A DNA stretch of 40,811 bases from Vibrio sp. Isolate32 (GTDB lineage Bacteria; Pseudomonadota; Gammaproteobacteria; Enterobacterales; Vibrionaceae). The stretch spans positions 1-40,811 of the forward strand of contig NZ_JAKEUQ010000030.1 in the NCBI RefSeq assembly GCF_022397955.1, read 5' to 3'. Every line of letters starts with the position of its first letter. Positions within the stretch are counted from its first letter, which is position 1. The notes below the pieces were generated by a model. It ran no database searches and had not been told where the DNA came from. It saw only the letters and a list, made by a program, of their open reading frames with translations. Both the position numbers and the translations under genes were made by a program. Below, in pieces: positions 8,208 to 16,861 of this stretch.

Positions 8208-9089
8208 GTGGAACGACGTCAGCAATTCTTTCACTCTCCGCTGCCTTACCTATTTTTGGCGCCTCAGATACTCATCATTGCCGTTTTCTTTATCTACCCA
8301 GCGACAAAGGCAGTATACCTGTCTTTTATGTTAGAAGACCCTTGGGGCACCTCTTCCATCTTCGTGTGGTTTGAGAACTATCAAATGCTATTCGAATCGA
8401 GCGAGTATCTGAACTCGATTGGCTTCACCTTAATGTTCGCCATCGTAGTCTCTTTCTTATCGCTTGCCTTAGCGCTGCTGCTCGCAGTGAAAGCCGACAA
8501 CATCATTCACGGACAAGGCGCTTACAAGGTTACTCTCACTTGGGTTTATGCGGTTGCACCCGCGATAGCAGGCGTTATCGGCGCTTTCTTGTTTAACCCG
8601 AACATTGGTGTATTTACCGAGTTGTTTGCCGTTGTGGGTTGGGACTTCAGCTTCCAAACCGATCCTGTAGATGCCACGTTTGCTCTGATTTTGGTTTCAG
8701 TGTGGAAACAAGTTTCGGTGAATTTCATCTACTTTCTGGCAGGGCTTCAATCTATCTCTTACGCGGTAAAAGAAGCGGCAATACTCGACTGTATCAGCGA
8801 CTCGAAACGTTTTTGGACTATCACCTTCCCGTTACTCGCGCCCACTGGATTTTTCCTACTGGTCATCAACCTTACCTACTCGTTCTTTGAAACCTTTGGC
8901 GTGATAGACACCATGACTAATGGCGGCCCAGGTGGCGGCACGACTTCGTTAGTGTACAAGGTCTATCGAGATGGGTTTGTTGGCGCAGATTTAGGCGGCA
9001 GTTCTGCACAATCTGTTGTGTTGTTACTACTGGTACTCACTCTCACATTTATTCAGTTTCGCGTTGTAGAAAAGCGTGTTCACTACTAG
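8208..9089 (+). CDS. ugpA: Glycerol-3-phosphate ABC transporter permease UgpA
   Basis: A 293-residue inner-membrane permease with six predicted TM segments and an EAA loop (EAAILDCISDSKRFW...PLL) that docks on the ATPase. The start is placed at GTG 8208, which has AGGGA 7 nt upstream and gives a short N-terminus as in the family. An in-frame GTG at 8175 would add 11 residues and has a weaker site. In the EAA loop the usual D-G-A is D-C-I, an unusual loss of the conserved glycine. It lies in the ugp operon, with ugpE 38 bp downstream. Confidence 0.88.
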   Translation: MERRQQFFHSPLPYLFLAPQILIIAVFFIYPATKAVYLSFMLEDPWGTSSIFVWFENYQMLFESSEYLNSIGFTLMFAIVVSFLSLALALLLAVKADNIIHGQGAYKVTLTWVYAVAPAIAGVIGAFLFNPNIGVFTELFAVVGWDFSFQTDPVDATFALILVSVWKQVSVNFIYFLAGLQSISYAVKEAAILDCISDSKRFWTITFPLLAPTGFFLLVINLTYSFFETFGVIDTMTNGGPGGGTTSLVYKVYRDGFVGADLGGSSAQSVVLLLLVLTLTFIQFRVVEKRVHY

Positions 9090-9127
9090 CCCATCACTGT
9101 TAGAACTGAACGCGACAGGAGTTATTT

Positions 9128-9970
9128 ATGAAAAGTAATAAGGTATCAGACCATCTAATTTTAATTGCTGGGATGCTGTTTATGTTGGTCCCTATCTGGC
9201 TGATCTTCGCCAGCTCGACGCATAACCCAAACACCATTGTCAGCGATGGCTTGCAATGGTTACCGGGCGATAACTTTACAGCCATTTATAGCGAAGCTTG
9301 GAACAAAAGCATGGGCTTCAGTGGTGAAGTCACCGCTAGCAAAATGATCGCCAATTCGATGATCATGGGACTAGGTTTTGCGATCGGTAAGATCATCATT
9401 TCGATGATGGCCGCGTTTGCTTTGGTCTACTTCAGGCTACCTTACGCCACAGCTTGGTTTTGGCTGATTTTCGTAACCCTGCTGTTGCCACTAGAGGTTC
9501 GTATTATCCCATCTTATGAAGTGGTTGCAGGGCTTGGCCTGCTTAATAGCTACACAGGTTTAATTCTCCCTCTGATCGCCTCAGCCACCGCAACCTTCTT
9601 TTTTAGACAGTTCTTCAAAACCATCCCCGATGAATTATTAGAAGCTGCACAGTTAGATAACGCAGGTCCGTTTCGATTCTTTGTCGACATCTTACTGCCA
9701 CTGTCTAAAGCCATGATCGCCGCGATCTTCATCATCATGTTTGTGGTGGGTTGGAACCAATATCTGTGGCCAATCATGATGACCACGGACGAAGGCTACA
9801 ACACCATCGTGATGGGCATCAAACACGTACTCAACAACATCAATGAAACAAGTTTACCTCGCTACGACTATGTTTTTGCCATGGTGATTTTAGCGATGTT
9901 ACCGCCTGTTTTAGTAGTGGTGGTATTTCAGCGTTGGTTTGTAAAAGGGCTAGTAGAAAGTGAAAAATAA
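9128..9970 (+). CDS. ugpE: Glycerol-3-phosphate ABC transporter permease UgpE
   Basis: A 280-residue MalG-type permease with six TM segments and an EAA loop (EAAQLDNAGPFRFF...LPLS). The glycine of the usual D-G-A is asparagine here. It should pair with UgpA in the membrane and receive substrate from UgpB. The ribosome site (CAGGAG) is 7 nt before the ATG. The 3' end lies 109 bp before the preferred ugpC start. Confidence 0.9.
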   Translation: MKSNKVSDHLILIAGMLFMLVPIWLIFASSTHNPNTIVSDGLQWLPGDNFTAIYSEAWNKSMGFSGEVTASKMIANSMIMGLGFAIGKIIISMMAAFALVYFRLPYATAWFWLIFVTLLLPLEVRIIPSYEVVAGLGLLNSYTGLILPLIASATATFFFRQFFKTIPDELLEAAQLDNAGPFRFFVDILLPLSKAMIAAIFIIMFVVGWNQYLWPIMMTTDEGYNTIVMGIKHVLNNINETSLPRYDYVFAMVILAMLPPVLVVVVFQRWFVKGLVESEK

Positions 9971-10079
9971 TAACGACACAACTCAAATGAACAATAACCG
10001 CATTCAATCACTCAATGAGTGCAAGACATCTCACCTGCCTTCTCACCAAGCTACCCACGAAAATACAGAGGACACCCCG

Positions 10080-11270
10080 ATGCCAAACCTAAAGCAGACG
10101 CTAGCGCACAACCAAGCCACTCACAATAATACGCGTAAAGCTCCCACCATGTTGGGTATCAAAAACTTGGTCAAGACGTATGAAAACGGCCATCAAGCCG
10201 TCAAAGGAGTCTCTCTTGATATCGATAAGGGTGAATTCTTAGTGTTAGTGGGCCCTTCTGGTTGTGGCAAGTCTTCTATTTTGCGTTCCATTGCGGGCTT
10301 AGAAAGCATCTCTGGTGGCGAAATACACTTAGGTGGTCGCCGTGTTGATAACGAAAAGCCAGCTCTACGTGATATCGCCATGGTCTTTCAAAATTACGCA
10401 CTCTACCCTCACATGACGGCGTACAACAACCTGGCTTATGGGTTAAAAAACCGAGGTATCAGTCAGCACGTGATTGAAGAGAAAATAGAGAAAGTCGCCA
10501 AGACACTGAAAATCGAAGAATACCTAGACCGTAAGCCAGCCAAGCTTTCAGGTGGCCAGCGTCAGCGTGTTGCAATGGGTCGAGCGATCGTTCGCGACCC
10601 TCAACTTTTCCTGTTTGATGAGCCTTTATCTAACCTAGATGCCTCACTGCGTGCTCATATGAGATTGGAAATCAAAAAGCTGCAACGCGAACTCGGTGTA
10701 ACCAGTGTTTACGTCACTCATGACCAAGTCGAAGCCATGACACTGGCAGATAGAATTGTGGTTCTCAACAAAGGCCAGATAGAACAGGTCGGGACGCCAA
10801 GAGAGGTTTACCACCAGCCTGCCAGTACCTTTGTGGCAAGCTTCATTGGCAGCCCAGCGATGAACTTCTTATCTGCCACGCTCGATGATGGCTACCTTGA
10901 AATCGGCGATCAACAAATGTACCTACCAGAATACGCGCACGTTAAGGACGCGACCATCACGCTTGGTATTCGCCCTGAGCACTCAGAAATTGGTTCGGAA
11001 CTAATGATGAACATCTTGCCGCTGGAATTACGTATCAGCGTGGTTGAGCCGTTAGGCCCGAATCAATTAGTTCATGGCTTTGTGAACGAACAACCCTTTA
11101 TTGCAGTCACACCCGAAACAACTTTGTGCCAAGCTGTCCCCCTCGGTCTAAGCATCGATAAATCCAACCTGCATATTTTTGACAGTCGTGGGAAGCGTAT
11201 TCACCCAAATAACTTTACTTCACAAGAGTCACGCGAAGAGGTAACAAGCTTAACGACGGCTCTCGCTTAA
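10080..11270 (+). CDS. ugpC: Glycerol-3-phosphate ABC transporter ATP-binding protein UgpC
   Basis: ATPase subunit of the MalK/UgpC class. Visible motifs: Walker A GPSGCGKSS (about residue 58), signature LSGGQRQRVAMGRA, Walker B LFLFDEPLSNLDA, H-loop YVTHDQVEAMT, and a C-terminal TOBE-like regulatory region. The start is uncertain. The frame is open from GTG 9960, which overlaps ugpE. ATG 10080 has a strong AGAGGA site 7 nt upstream and is chosen. ATG 10149 (MLGIKNLVKTY) is where family similarity begins but has no good ribosome site. The extra 23 residues before it are rich in N, H and T and look unstructured. Confidence 0.88.
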   Translation: MPNLKQTLAHNQATHNNTRKAPTMLGIKNLVKTYENGHQAVKGVSLDIDKGEFLVLVGPSGCGKSSILRSIAGLESISGGEIHLGGRRVDNEKPALRDIAMVFQNYALYPHMTAYNNLAYGLKNRGISQHVIEEKIEKVAKTLKIEEYLDRKPAKLSGGQRQRVAMGRAIVRDPQLFLFDEPLSNLDASLRAHMRLEIKKLQRELGVTSVYVTHDQVEAMTLADRIVVLNKGQIEQVGTPREVYHQPASTFVASFIGSPAMNFLSATLDDGYLEIGDQQMYLPEYAHVKDATITLGIRPEHSEIGSELMMNILPLELRISVVEPLGPNQLVHGFVNEQPFIAVTPETTLCQAVPLGLSIDKSNLHIFDSRGKRIHPNNFTSQESREEVTSLTTALA

Positions 11271-11325
11271 TCGAGTACACTGATATTTAATGCGTTTTTA
11301 CGGTGCGTTTAAGAAGGATTAAGTT

Positions 11326-12045
11326 ATGTCGTCTATCATCGTAGGTCACCGTGGTGTTGCAGGTACTCACCCAGAAAACACCAAAGCAAGTATTGAACAA
11401 GCGGCGAAACTCGGCTTGAAATGGATTGAAGTAGATATTCAGCCTACTCAGGATGATCAACTTGTGGTTTGCCACGACCATACGCTTGAGCGCTGCAGCG
11501 ATGGCAAAGGTCGTGTCGACGAACATACCCTTGCAGAACTGCGTCAGCTTGATTTTGGCCGTTGGAAGTCTCAGCAGTTCGCTGGTGAAAGAATATTGAC
11601 GTTAGAAGAGTTGCTCGCGCTTGTTGAGCAGCATGATCTCAGCGTCAACTTAGAGGTCAAAGTCGACAGTCGACATCAAGCGCCTCATGTCGTTGATTTG
11701 CTGCATACCGAGTTGATTCGCTCAAATCTAGACACCGATAAGGTCTTACTTTCGAGCTTCAGCCATAAGGTGGTTGCTGAAATGGCTCGTCATTTACCGA
11801 GATATCGAGTGGGAGTAATCACGGATCAACTGACTCAAGATGATCTTATGCTCATCAATGAAGTCAAAGCGTTCAGCTGTCACATGAACTATGAACACCT
11901 TGATCAGAGCGATCTTGACACACTCAACGAAGCGAACATTCAAACATGGTGCTACACCGTAAACGATCCGTCTCGCTTCGAATTTCTCTCAAATGTGGAC
12001 GCGGTATTCACTGACTTCCCAAATAAATTCAGCTCGATAAATTGA
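11326..12045 (+). CDS. ugpQ: Glycerophosphodiester phosphodiesterase UgpQ
   Basis: A 239-residue cytoplasmic GDPD-fold enzyme that cleaves glycerophosphodiesters to glycerol-3-phosphate plus an alcohol. Catalytic features: HRGVAGTHPENT at the N-terminus (residues 8-19), EVDIQPTQDD with the metal-binding E/D pair, and VVCHDHTLERC with the second histidine. No signal peptide. It is the last gene of the ugp operon, 55 bp after ugpC, with ribosome site AAGGA. Together, UgpBAEC would import diesters and UgpQ would cleave them on the cytoplasmic side, giving phosphate and carbon. Confidence 0.92.
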   Translation: MSSIIVGHRGVAGTHPENTKASIEQAAKLGLKWIEVDIQPTQDDQLVVCHDHTLERCSDGKGRVDEHTLAELRQLDFGRWKSQQFAGERILTLEELLALVEQHDLSVNLEVKVDSRHQAPHVVDLLHTELIRSNLDTDKVLLSSFSHKVVAEMARHLPRYRVGVITDQLTQDDLMLINEVKAFSCHMNYEHLDQSDLDTLNEANIQTWCYTVNDPSRFEFLSNVDAVFTDFPNKFSSIN

Positions 12046-12122
12046 CTTAACAAATACTATAAAAGTCACCCTGAGAGACTTTAAAATTAACCTCTAGAAA
12101 CCTCAAAATTAGGTAGCAAACA

Positions 12123-12160
12123 CAAGTGAGTAGGAGTACATTCCGCTGCTCACTTGGTTT
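12123..12160 (+). terminator. Hairpin at the end of the ugp operon
   Basis: CAAGTGAG (12123-12130) pairs with CTCACTTG (12149-12156), extended by two more pairs after a mismatch. A short T-run (GGTTT) follows, so it is a weak intrinsic terminator candidate located 78 bp after ugpQ. Confidence 0.45.
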
Positions 12161-12204
12161 CATCAGCTCGCTCTATTTAGACAGCTTCATTGGTCACTTA
12201 ATTT

Positions 12205-12942
12205 ATGGATCTCATTTTTAGTCCAACTTTCCCAATTTTGGGTGCAATCTTCATTTTCGCCGCTATTGTTCGTGGCTTCTCAGGTTTCGGTTTCACTTTA
12301 GTGGCATTGCCATTAAGTGCTTTATTCGTGCCTGTTATCGAACTGGTACCCGTGTTTATGCTTATCGACCTACTCGGTAATGTTCAGTTGCTGCCCAAGG
12401 TAAGAAAACACGTTAATTGGCGCTGGGTTTCAAAGATATTGATCCCTTGCCTTACCTTCACTCCGGTCGGCTTACTTCTGCTCAAGTCTGTTAGCCAAGA
12501 CACAATAATTTTGATCATCAGTGCCTTCATTTTTACGTCTGCACTTGTGATCTACAAAGGGTTCCAGTACAAAAGCGAACCTAGAGTTGCTCCTTATATT
12601 CTGGGCAGTCTTGCAGGGATAATGAACGGCGCGGCTTCAATGTCAGGGCCTCCAATTGGCACTCATGCATTGGCAAGCCCTGTCGCTCCGCACATTGCCA
12701 GAGCAGGCCTGATAGCATTCTTTGTATTGGCGGATTCCACTGCGTTTGTTTCGGCATCTATCGCTGGGTTAGTCGACCGTGATGTAGTGTGGCTGACTCT
12801 CGCGCTCCTACCAAGTAGCATGTTTGGCGGTTATGTCGGTTCTAAACTGTTCGAAAACTTTGGCGGGGCGAAGTTTAAGCCAGTCACCATTGCACTGCTC
12901 ATCGTAATTGCGATATTCAGTGCAGGTCGAGTCTTACTGTAA
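12205..12942 (+). CDS. TSUP-family (TauE/SafE-type) membrane transporter
   Basis: A 245-residue polytopic protein with about eight hydrophobic segments. The start (FAAIVRGFSGFGFTLVALPL) carries the G-x-x-x-G-x-G-x-G pattern typical of the TauE/SafE/TSUP family, and a second copy-like stretch occurs near MNGAASMSGPPIGTHAL. Members export sulfite, sulfoacetate or other organic anions. The substrate here is unknown. It is probably an independent gene: it follows ugpQ by 159 bp, with a hairpin between, and it converges on the L,D-transpeptidase gene. No strong ribosome site is seen before the ATG. Confidence 0.8.
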   Translation: MDLIFSPTFPILGAIFIFAAIVRGFSGFGFTLVALPLSALFVPVIELVPVFMLIDLLGNVQLLPKVRKHVNWRWVSKILIPCLTFTPVGLLLLKSVSQDTIILIISAFIFTSALVIYKGFQYKSEPRVAPYILGSLAGIMNGAASMSGPPIGTHALASPVAPHIARAGLIAFFVLADSTAFVSASIAGLVDRDVVWLTLALLPSSMFGGYVGSKLFENFGGAKFKPVTIALLIVIAIFSAGRVLL

Positions 12943-13034
12943 CTGGCTTTAGTGGTTGACTTTGGAAGTTGCTTTTACGCATTAACTGCGTGAATTGATT
13001 CCGGAAAGTGATTAAGAAAATTGGGTGCCCATCA

Positions 13035-13694
13035 CTACCATTCAATATGGATAGGGGTACCCATTTTTACGAGTTGAATGAACTCATCCATATCTTGATT
13101 GGTTAATGCAATACAACCATCCGTCCAATCAAAGCTTTGAATAAAGCTCGGTGAACGGCGCTCACCATTTTTAATACCGTGGATCTTTATGTTCCCTCCA
13201 GGGTCGACACCATTTTCTTCAGCCCACTGCATATCCGAAAGTTGCGGGTAGCTGATATGCACCGAACGGTGAAAATCCGATTGTTCCATCACATAATCGA
13301 GTTGGTATTTCCCTTCAGGTGTTCGGTTGTCTCCTTCAAAACGTTTATGCCCTTTCGGTTGTTTGCCTAACGCAATACGAAACTCCTGAATCACCTCATC
13401 CCCTTTAAGTAGATACATTCTGCGTTTCGATTTATCGACTTTCACTAAAGTGACCACTTGAAGCTGAGGACCAATTTCAGAAAAGGAATCTGGCGCCATA
13501 TAAGGTTCTAATAATGAGGTTTGAACAGAAGCTTTAGGTAAACGTTGCGATGAGCCTTGCGCCATCTGAGTCATTTGAATGGATATATCCTCACCCAGAG
13601 CGTCAGAGCCTATTTTATCAACGACGACCATCTCTGCGTGTGCGAGCGTAACCATCAAAAATAAACACAGTGATAAAGGTAAAAACGGACGCAC
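13035..13694 (-). CDS. L,D-transpeptidase (YkuD) family protein, exported
   Basis: A 219-residue protein with signal peptide 1-20 (AHA cleavage). The catalytic fold is YkuD: H172-G173 in IKIHGIKNG and the nucleophile C194 in DWTDGCIAL. Classical L,D-transpeptidases have S/T-H-G-C; here it is T-D-G-C, as in the YafK-like branch, whose E. coli member (DpaA) detaches Braun's lipoprotein from peptidoglycan rather than crosslinking. The role may therefore be hydrolytic or transferase (undetermined). The GTG start follows the GNAT stop by 3 nt with GGAG upstream, so the two genes are cotranscribed. The region 12943-13034 between it and the TSUP gene holds no clear terminator. Confidence 0.82.
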   Translation of the reverse strand: MRPFLPLSLCLFLMVTLAHAEMVVVDKIGSDALGEDISIQMTQMAQGSSQRLPKASVQTSLLEPYMAPDSFSEIGPQLQVVTLVKVDKSKRRMYLLKGDEVIQEFRIALGKQPKGHKRFEGDNRTPEGKYQLDYVMEQSDFHRSVHISYPQLSDMQWAEENGVDPGGNIKIHGIKNGERRSPSFIQSFDWTDGCIALTNQDMDEFIQLVKMGTPIHIEW

Positions 13695-13696
13695 CC

Positions 13697-14179
13697 TTAC
13701 ATCTCCATAAAACGCATCGACATGATTCGAGACTGAGTTTCCATTCCTAGAGACTCATAAAAGCTCTGAGCTTGTTGATTGAACTCCATCACTTCTAATC
13801 TTAATTCAATCGCGCCCTGAGCTTGCGCCCATTGATTAAATGACTTCATCAGTGCTCGGCCAACACCCTTACACTGAATTTGGTCACTCACCACAATCGT
13901 ATTCACTCTTGCCACCTTGTGAGACTGGATAAAGCTCACACCTTTGTTCTGCGTTACCTTACCCGCAAGAAAGCCAATCACTTCATCCTGTTCAACAACG
14001 ACAAAGAAGGCCCCTGCCGGGTCAATCATTAAGCCCAACCAGTACTCCTCACTGTCTGCATTGCTCTGTGATGGAGGCGCGAAAACCATAGGCGCACCAA
14101 GATGATGTTGACGATTTATCTGATCAGAGAGCGCTAAAATCGCGTTAATGTCAGTTACCTTCGCAGTCCGAATTTGCAT
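13697..14179 (-). CDS. GNAT-family N-acetyltransferase
   Basis: A 160-residue single-domain GNAT. The acetyl-CoA-binding motif A is recognisable (VNTIVVSDQIQCKGVGRALM, the family's Q/R-x-x-G-x-G/A), followed by LRLEVMEFNQQAQSFYESLG, typical of motif B. The substrate is unknown; it could act on a small molecule or on a protein N-terminus. It is the first gene of a two-gene unit with the L,D-transpeptidase-fold protein, whose start lies immediately behind its stop. Whether the pairing is functional is unclear. Confidence 0.82.
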   Translation of the reverse strand: MQIRTAKVTDINAILALSDQINRQHHLGAPMVFAPPSQSNADSEEYWLGLMIDPAGAFFVVVEQDEVIGFLAGKVTQNKGVSFIQSHKVARVNTIVVSDQIQCKGVGRALMKSFNQWAQAQGAIELRLEVMEFNQQAQSFYESLGMETQSRIMSMRFMEM

Positions 14180-14381
14180 ATCATCACCTAGTTTGAATTC
14201 AATAACACCTTAGCAAAAATGCCTTAAATATGCACCGTCCCTCGGGGCGACTCAGCCCTTCGATGGAAGATTACCTTTAATATTAGGCACTAAGTTTAAG
14301 GAAATTGTTTCGCAAATCTCGAACACAACACCCACCTTAGAGTGCTACTATCTTCGCAGACCCTAAGTATCGGATGCCACT

Positions 14382-15362
14382 ATGATTAAGTTCGCTGTAA
14401 TTGGAACCAATTGGATTACACAAAAGTTTGTTCAAGCTGCTCACGAATCTCAATCGATGCAACTTGCTGCGGTTTACTCTCGAAACCTAGACAGCGCGGT
14501 ACAGTTCGCTCAAGAATTTGACGTTGAAACAACTTATGATTCACTCGACGCATTGGCAAATGACAAAACTGTTGAAGCCGTGTACATCGCTTCACCAAAC
14601 TCGCTGCATTGCGAGCAATCTATCTTCATGATGGAAAACGGCAAGCATGTCATCTGTGAGAAGCCTGTCGCATCGAATATTGATGAAGCAACCCGAATGT
14701 TTGAGGTTGCTCAGCAAAACGGTGTAGTGTTGTTTGAGGCGTATAAATCTCAATTCCTACCGAACTTTAAGCAAGTTCAACTTGGGTTAGAAAAGATTGG
14801 CAAGGTACATAAGGCACACATCAATTACTGCCAATATTCATCGCGCTACCAAAAATACCTAAACGGTGAGAACCCAAACACCTTCAATCCTGCTTTTTCT
14901 AACGGCTCATTAGTCGATATTGGCTTCTACTGTGTTGCCGCGACAGTCGCGCTATTTGGCAAACCCAAAAATGCACAGGCTTCTGCAAAGCTACTTGATT
15001 CCGGTGTGGATGCGCATGGTTGTGCGATCTTCCAGTATCCTGAGTTTGACGTGACGCTTGCTCACTCCAAAGTCAGCGACTCTTACGCACCAAGCGAGAT
15101 CCAAGGCGAGCAAGGAGCAATCATCATCGATCACATCGCTGAATGTACTGATGTTAAGATCCGCTACCGTGATGGCAGCATTGAAAACCTCACTCAAGCA
15201 CAAAGCGAGAACTCAATGAGTTATGAGGCACAAGGCTTTGTAAGCTGCATTGAGGGTGATAAAGAAACTCAAGCTCACGCCCAACAACGCGCTTTAACTG
15301 TTGCCAAGTTAATTACAGAGATGCGTCAGCAAGTCGGTGTCGTTTATCCAGCCGATAAATAA
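14382..15362 (+). CDS. Gfo/Idh/MocA-family oxidoreductase
   Basis: A 326-residue NAD(P)-dependent dehydrogenase. The N-terminal Rossmann fold is recognisable by VIGTNWITQKF and by IASPNSLHCEQ; the catalytic EKPVAS motif follows (about residues 92-97), then the GFO/IDH/MocA C-terminal domain with GSLVDIGFYCVA. The dinucleotide glycine motif is relaxed (G-T-N-W-I instead of G-x-G-x-x-G), as in some family members close to YgjR. Substrates are usually sugars or cyclitols but cannot be deduced. It is a single gene, divergent from the GNAT gene. Confidence 0.85.
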   Translation: MIKFAVIGTNWITQKFVQAAHESQSMQLAAVYSRNLDSAVQFAQEFDVETTYDSLDALANDKTVEAVYIASPNSLHCEQSIFMMENGKHVICEKPVASNIDEATRMFEVAQQNGVVLFEAYKSQFLPNFKQVQLGLEKIGKVHKAHINYCQYSSRYQKYLNGENPNTFNPAFSNGSLVDIGFYCVAATVALFGKPKNAQASAKLLDSGVDAHGCAIFQYPEFDVTLAHSKVSDSYAPSEIQGEQGAIIIDHIAECTDVKIRYRDGSIENLTQAQSENSMSYEAQGFVSCIEGDKETQAHAQQRALTVAKLITEMRQQVGVVYPADK

Positions 15363-15525
15363 CATCACTGCTAGGGTAACCAGCTGATTTTTAATAAATA
15401 CCGATTTATGCATAACTAAATTTAATCTTTACGACAAACAACCGGATTAGTCGATTGGGGTACCATCTGTTTAAATCCGCGTTCGATATCTATCGTATTA
15501 ATTTAATTTATTGAAGGTGTGTAAA

Positions 15526-15687
15526 GTGTTTTCAGTTGATGATCGCGTTGTAGCAACAAAAGGTGTTGAGCTAGGTGAAATGGTAGTAATTGGCCTAAGT
15601 GCTGGTGGCGGCTACGTTCACGTTACAACAGTAGAAGGCGCAATAATGACGCTTACTTACCCTGCAAAAGACCTTAAAAAAGCATAG
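15526..15687 (+). CDS. Small conserved-looking protein (53 aa), beta-rich
   Basis: A short gene starting at GTG 15526 with AAGG 8 nt upstream and ending TAG at 15685-15687. The product begins MFSVDDRVVATKGVELGEM and ends MTLTYPAKDLKKA. It is soluble and rich in V, G and T with alternating hydrophobic residues, suggesting a small SH3/KOW-like barrel (inference). Support for it being real: a good ribosome site, codon use like the neighbouring genes, and a strong terminator 51 bp after the stop, giving a self-contained transcription unit. I do not recognise a named family and propose no function. Confidence 0.65.
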   Translation: MFSVDDRVVATKGVELGEMVVIGLSAGGGYVHVTTVEGAIMTLTYPAKDLKKA

Positions 15688-15738
15688 TCTAACCGCTCCG
15701 CTCTTTTAGTAGTCACTCTGCTAAAGGTAACAAAATTG

Positions 15739-15793
15739 AGGCCTTGGCTGATTTCACTCTTCTGCATTAGAGTGAACAGCCAGAGCCTTTTTT
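15739..15793 (+). terminator. Strong terminator after the 53-aa gene
   Basis: A long hairpin: TTCACTCT pairs with AGAGTGAA, then TGGCTG with CAGCCA, then AGGC with GCCT, followed by a run of six to seven T. Confidence 0.85.
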
Positions 15794-15912
15794 ATACCTA
15801 CAATCCCTTACCAGCCTCCCATTAGTTTACTCATTGCAGTAAAACTAGCTCCAACAGACAATTGAATGAATCAAAGACTATTTGCATCAAGTACTTGTTG
15901 TTAATGCCTACA

Positions 15913-15963
15913 GTTTATTGGTGCTTAACGTTTATTGAGACTTAGCGTCTATTGAAGCTTAGT
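15913..15963 (+). repeat. Three tandem imperfect 17-bp repeats upstream of grxB
   Basis: Units at 15913-15929 (GTTTATTGGTGCTTAAC), 15930-15946 (GTTTATTGAGACTTAGC) and 15947-15963 (GTCTATTGAAGCTTAGT). They fall in the 342-bp gap 15688-16029, which otherwise holds only the preceding terminator and the grxB leader. The repeats end 66 bp before the grxB start. Confidence 0.6.
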
Positions 15964-16029
15964 ATTTGCAAGACTTTCTGGTACATTAGCATCATCTTAT
16001 ATTTGTAATTACCTGAACTAAAGGAAGCT

Positions 16030-16662
16030 ATGAAGCTTTATATTTACGACCACTGCCCTTTCTGCGCACGAGTAGCCTACATCGCTCAATCTCTAGGCTT
16101 AAACATCGAACTTGTTTCTGTGGATTATGATGATGCCCAAACCCTTATCGATTTGATCGGCAAAAAGATGGTGCCTGTGTTACAAAAAGACGACGGTTCT
16201 ATCATGGCAGAAAGCTTAGATATCATCGCGTACTTCTTGGATTTGAAATCAAGCGATGAGCAGCGTGTGCCATCAGAGCAAGTCACTCTGTTCCAAGCTC
16301 GCGCATTCCCGCTAACTCAACAGATTGGACGCCCACGCTGGTGTAACCTCGACTTGGCTGAATATCGCTCTCCAGGAGCCAAAGAAGCTTGGCGTGCCAG
16401 TAAAGAGACTGAAGGTTTTAACTTTCAAGAGCTCTTAGAAAAGACACCTCAGTTCGTTCAACTGATTAACCCATTACTGAAAGATGCCGAGCTCTTACTG
16501 GATCTAGAGAATGGTGAGTCATCACAGCCTCTTATCGACCAAGCAGTGTATTTCTCGATGCTTCGTGGCTTCTACGCAGAGGCGACAATAGAGTGGCCAC
16601 ATGACTTGAACCGCTGGATGGAGAACAAAAGCAAAGTGCTCGATATCAGCTTACTGCGTTAG
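16030..16662 (+). CDS. grxB: Glutaredoxin 2
   Basis: A 210-residue GrxB, the GST-like glutaredoxin that reduces disulfides or deglutathionylates proteins with glutathione. The N-terminal thioredoxin-fold domain (about 1-75) carries the active site C9-P-F-C12 and the glutathione-contacting K-M-V-P-V and E-S-L-D-I motifs. The helical C-terminal domain (about 90-210) gives the family's usual length. The ribosome site AAGGAAG precedes the ATG. It is a single gene, with its own terminator at 16720-16757 and three short tandem repeats in the promoter region. Confidence 0.95.
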   Translation: MKLYIYDHCPFCARVAYIAQSLGLNIELVSVDYDDAQTLIDLIGKKMVPVLQKDDGSIMAESLDIIAYFLDLKSSDEQRVPSEQVTLFQARAFPLTQQIGRPRWCNLDLAEYRSPGAKEAWRASKETEGFNFQELLEKTPQFVQLINPLLKDAELLLDLENGESSQPLIDQAVYFSMLRGFYAEATIEWPHDLNRWMENKSKVLDISLLR

Positions 16663-16719
16663 TCGTCTCAGCTAAAGTGACATAGTAGCTTAGAGACTAA
16701 AGTACACGCTAGAAACAAG

Positions 16720-16757
16720 GCAGCCTCGATACAAACATGCATCAAGGCTGCTTTTTC
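16720..16757 (+). terminator. Terminator after grxB
   Basis: GCAGCCT-c-GAT pairs with ATC-a-AGGCTGC around an 11-nt loop and is followed by TTTTTCC. Confidence 0.75.
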
Positions 16758-16861
16758 CTTTCTGAAAGTGAGTGAAGTGAAGTCACCTCATATCATTGAG
16801 TAAATGCTGGATATTTCACTTCTTGTGCTGGTTTAAACACTCTAGCTCCTTCACGGTTTTC

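Noticed and set aside
9960..10079. An earlier GTG start of ugpC overlapping ugpE.
   Set aside because: There is no good ribosome site and the extra 40 residues are low-complexity without family counterpart; ATG 10080 has a strong AGAGGA site.
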